Below, one piece after another: positions 53,487-55,738 of a DNA stretch of 55,738 nt. Origin of the DNA: Methanobacteriota archaeon. GTDB lineage: Archaea; Thermoplasmatota; E2; DHVEG-1. Positions within the stretch are counted from its first letter, which is position 1. Each line of letters begins with the position of its first letter. Below the pieces are notes generated by a model, which was given only the letters and a program-made list of their open reading frames with translations, was not told the DNA's origin and ran no database searches. The stretch is taken from assembly GCA_026394495.1 (NCBI GenBank), contig JAPKYE010000030.1, positions 1 through 55,738 on the forward strand, read 5' to 3'. A program made the position numbers and the translations under genes.

Positions 53487-53954
53487 ATGACAAAAACATT
53501 GATAGGTATTATTGCATGTGTTCTCATAGTACTTCCAGCCTGTTCATTTACAGCGATGTCTGCTAACTATAGATCTAATCATGCTGAAGAAAATACTAGG
53601 CCTCATCTAGATTTTTTAGTTCAACCTCAAGCAATTGGTTGGGGCTTAATTCTATGGAACTACGGCAAACACCCTGCTGTTTTTGTTACATATGAAATTG
53701 AGATGAAAAAAGTGGGGAACACAAAGGTAATCGGCGGCAATCAAAAAGGAATCATTCCAGTACTACGTACAAGAGATACTTTATTTATACATCCACTGAA
53801 TTTTCCAATGGTAAAAATGATTTATCCATTCGGGTATGGCGAAGTAGAAATTACTGTACATGTTTCCTGTAAAAACGCTAACTATGATGTGACACAGACG
53901 AAACATTGGATCATCAATGGATTCAAACTAATGCCTTTAGCCGATCAAGATTAA
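53487..53954 (+). CDS. Exported protein of unknown function
   Basis: 155 residues from ATG 53487. Signal peptide (TLIGIIACVLIVLPACSFTA), then about 125 residues with a beta-rich pattern (GWGLILWNYGKHPAVFVTYE, PFGYGEVEITVHVSC). TATAAAT at 53463 is about 22-25 bp upstream. It begins right after the decayed end of the orphan cassette. Family not recognised; the fold may be Ig-like. Confidence 0.65.
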   Translation: MTKTLIGIIACVLIVLPACSFTAMSANYRSNHAEENTRPHLDFLVQPQAIGWGLILWNYGKHPAVFVTYEIEMKKVGNTKVIGGNQKGIIPVLRTRDTLFIHPLNFPMVKMIYPFGYGEVEITVHVSCKNANYDVTQTKHWIINGFKLMPLADQD

Positions 53955-54013
53955 ATTAGTAGAATACAGTGCTCTGCGAAAAGAAAAACAAAGAAGACGT
54001 TGTAATTATTTCA

Positions 54014-55195
54014 TCATACGGTTAATCGTGTTTGACTTTTCGTCTTATAGTTCGCCAAATCTTTAAACATATCATCTTCTTGAAGAACAACCAACAAATC
54101 TTTCGTGGAAACAGGCACCTGGATCTCCCTGGTCCGTCCATATCTTCCTTTAGAGATCACACGTGCTGTAATGATCCCAAGCATATCAAGCTCGGAAACC
54201 AGATCAGTAATCCTTCTCTGTGTTAAACAATCATACCGCGCTTTTTTACATAAATCCCTGTAGGTTTCAAACACCTCACCCGTCGTCATCATCTGATTTG
54301 CGCCTTCTTTTTTGTTCTGTTTGTTAATAAGAAGAATAGAAAACAAAATAAGTTTTGACTGATTGGGTAACGTGCGAACAACCTCTGTGATGTGATCGAT
54401 TTCTATCTTATGCTGTGCCACTCGCACGTCTCTGTTTGTTATTCTCTTTGCGTTGCTTCGTTCCGCGATCTCCGCAGAAACTCGTAAAAGATCCAACGCC
54501 CGCCGTGCATCCCCATGTTCCTGGGCAGCAAGTGCAGAACACAACGGGATCACATCATCGTCGATTACCTGAAATTTTAACGCCATCTTCACCCGACGTT
54601 CAAGAATATCCTGAAGCTGACCGGCATCATAGGGATAAAAAATCATGTTTTCCTCCCCAAGACTTGATTTTACCCGGGGGTCTAAAAACTCAGTGAATTT
54701 TAAATCATTTGAAATCCCGATAATAGATACTTTTGCAGTTACAAGATCGCTGTTAATACGAGAGAGCGTATAAAGCGCTTCATCTCCTTTTAGTTTGTCA
54801 ACTTCATCTAAAACAATAACGGTAACACCTTCATCTTTATCCATCATCGAACGAACTTTTGCATAGACCTCATCAGTTGGCCAACCGGTGAACGGAACAT
54901 GTTCATTCCATTCTTCTATAAAATGGTTTGCAATGTTTTGCAACAATCGATATTGAGTATCAACAATTTCGCAGTTCATGTAAATATAATTTACATGCTT
55001 TCCTTTTTCTTTCCCTTTTTTTATTAGTTCTTTTCCAACAAATTTTGCAACAGCTGTTTTACCGGTACCGGTTTTTCCGTAAATGAAAACATTTGATGGT
55101 GTTTCACCGCGTAACGCAGGGACAAGAACTGATGCAAGATCCTTGATTTCTTTTTCTCTGTGGGGGAGAATCTCAGGCATGTACGTCGGCCGCAT
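54014..55195 (-). CDS. Orc1/Cdc6 replication initiator
   Basis: 393 residues from the first ATG. AAA+ domain: Walker A YGKTGTGKTAVAKF, Walker B VIVLDEVDKL, sensor 1 IIGISNDLKF and sensor 2 HGDARRALDLL; the C-terminal winged helix (RRITDLVSELDMLGIITARV) contacts origin DNA. Homologues carry another 20-25 residues before this ATG, and the upstream sequence does encode such an extension in frame (LFTNREVMRPTYMPEILPHR spans the junction), so the true start is probably upstream, near 55270, with a non-ATG codon. A cluster of ORB-like elements is next to the gene. Confidence 0.93.
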   Translation of the reverse strand: MRPTYMPEILPHREKEIKDLASVLVPALRGETPSNVFIYGKTGTGKTAVAKFVGKELIKKGKEKGKHVNYIYMNCEIVDTQYRLLQNIANHFIEEWNEHVPFTGWPTDEVYAKVRSMMDKDEGVTVIVLDEVDKLKGDEALYTLSRINSDLVTAKVSIIGISNDLKFTEFLDPRVKSSLGEENMIFYPYDAGQLQDILERRVKMALKFQVIDDDVIPLCSALAAQEHGDARRALDLLRVSAEIAERSNAKRITNRDVRVAQHKIEIDHITEVVRTLPNQSKLILFSILLINKQNKKEGANQMMTTGEVFETYRDLCKKARYDCLTQRRITDLVSELDMLGIITARVISKGRYGRTREIQVPVSTKDLLVVLQEDDMFKDLANYKTKSQTRLTV

Positions 55196-55288
55196 GACTT
55201 CTCTGTTTGTAAAAAGCCCTTCTGATTTTAAAAGCGTACCGAATAAATCTTCACCAACTTTCTCTTTTATCGTTGTAACACTCCCCCG

Positions 55289-55294
55289 TATAAA
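55289..55294 (-). promoter_or_regulatory. TATA box of the orc1/cdc6 gene
   Basis: TTTATA on the minus strand, followed by GGGGGAG (55281-55287) that could be a ribosome-binding site 10 nt before an in-frame ATA at 55270. The promoter agrees with translation starting well upstream of the ATG at 55195. Confidence 0.5.
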
Positions 55295-55406
55295 TCAGAA
55301 AGTAAGTGATTGGAGTATAATAACTTTTATGTAATTAATGCTACATTTTCCTTGCGTTTTTTTTGTGAGTTATATCTGTTGAAGACGAATGGGACGGGGG
55401 GGAGCA

Positions 55407-55738
55407 TTTCCTATGGAACGGAAGGGCGTTGCCGATTTCATTTTAAAATTTTTTTAAAAATATATTTTTAAAAATCAGAACATTTAAATAAACCAAAATT
55501 CATACCGAAATGACTATACTACGTCACAGTTTCTGTTCACAAATTATACAAAGGCACTTTTTATGAGTTCCATGAGAAATGAAGGGGTCTGGGCTGAAAC
55601 CTGAATTCCGCAGGTGATCGTTCTTTTCTTGATTAGAACACATTTCGCACTTCACATTTTTTTTGGTTTTCAGCCAGTAAAAAAGGCTGAAAAACTATGA
55701 TCCTGGTGTTTTTCCACAGAAAATCAGAGTATTGATCC
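55407..55738 (+). other. Probable chromosomal replication origin (ORB-like repeats and AT-rich unwinding region)
   Basis: Two ORB-like elements lie in the same orientation: TTTCCTATGGAACGGAAGGG (55407-55426) and TTCCATGAGAAATGAAGGGG (55568-55587). They fit the euryarchaeal pattern TTCCA..GGAAA..GAAGGGG that I recall. A weaker third, TTTCCACAGAAAATCAGAG, is at 55711-55729. Between the first two is an AT-only-like stretch (55438-55500) suitable for unwinding. The stem TTTTCAGCC/GGCTGAAAA is at 55667-55693. The nearby Orc1/Cdc6 gene supports the call. The rest may extend outside the window. Confidence 0.6.
55667..55693. repeat. Perfect 9-bp inverted repeat
   Basis: TTTTCAGCC (55667-55675) and GGCTGAAAA (55685-55693), 9-nt spacer AGTAAAAAA. 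It might be a stem-loop in the origin or a terminator for a gene beyond the edge. Confidence 0.55.

Overview
This window comes from a euryarchaeal chromosome, most likely a member of the Thermoplasmatota or a close relative. The archaeal signs are GGGP synthase, a split GMP synthase, PurS, Pelota, RqcH, Pth2, Orc1/Cdc6, archaeal TopA, EndoQ, two-domain Lrp regulators, a tRNA-Leu whose intron folds into a bulge-helix-bulge motif, an initiator tRNA with A1:U72 and three G:C pairs, BRE/TATA-like promoters and many genes that look leaderless. A gyrBA operon places it among the gyrase-bearing euryarchaea. The lineage call is an inference from gene content.

Layout. 0-5.4 kb holds a surface protein fragment, then a run of plus-strand housekeeping genes (AMMECR1, pyrC, IMPase/FBPase, GGGP synthase, ubiX). 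5.4-9.9 kb holds a XerA/IntI-fold tyrosine recombinase followed by a tandem array of five repeat-bounded cassettes. 10-21 kb carries purE-GMP synthase, topA, and gyrBA with an intein in GyrA. 21-29 kb has exported or membrane proteins, EndoQ, a GAF/fRMsr-like protein, a 2-hydroxyacyl-CoA dehydratase/double-cubane-like protein with its activator, and two small secreted peptides. 29-36 kb carries purL, purS, purM, thiL, a nucleotide kinase-like protein and two tRNAs. 36-43 kb has a membrane-anchored caspase-like protease, AmrS, and the ribosome-rescue pair pelA-rqcH. 43-51 kb is rich in surface proteins (calcium-binding repeats, M28 peptidase, a large anchored protein), a PAS regulator and an EamA transporter. 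50-55.7 kb has a geranylgeranyl reductase, pth2, an orphan copy of the cassette with three small peptides, Orc1/Cdc6 and a probable replication origin at the right edge.

The most unusual part is 6317-9870. Five consecutive units each consist of a left end, cargo, a right end that is the inverted repeat of the left end, and a foldable 100-145 bp element. Two families of ends are present (A: GCAACTGCAGGTCCGCC; B: TTCAaaagGGGGaTTTCGGACAGCC). The terminal elements have outer arms TTATAAC/GTTATAA, an unpaired spacer, and CGCATTA/TAATGCG, then variable inner hairpins with compensatory changes. Units join at G^TTA. This is the architecture of integron cassettes with attC sites, but the sequences are different, and a tyrosine recombinase gene starts 87 bp from the first junction and points away. 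The cargo is two small secreted two-helix peptides, a small membrane protein, an exported 379-residue protein, or nothing coding. A sixth related unit lies at 52.4-53.4 kb. I infer an archaeal integron-like cassette system that spreads a family of small secreted/membrane peptides; mobility has not been shown.

How the genes work together: purine synthesis (PurE, PurL, PurS, PurM, both GMP synthase subunits) is scattered over three places; ether-lipid synthesis is represented by GGGP synthase and a geranylgeranyl reductase; DNA topology and replication by TopA, gyrase and Orc1; translation quality control by Pelota, RqcH and Pth2. Many exported proteins with Ig-like, carboxypeptidase-regulatory-like or calcium-binding repeats, plus two exported peptidases, suggest a heterotroph with an elaborate cell surface.
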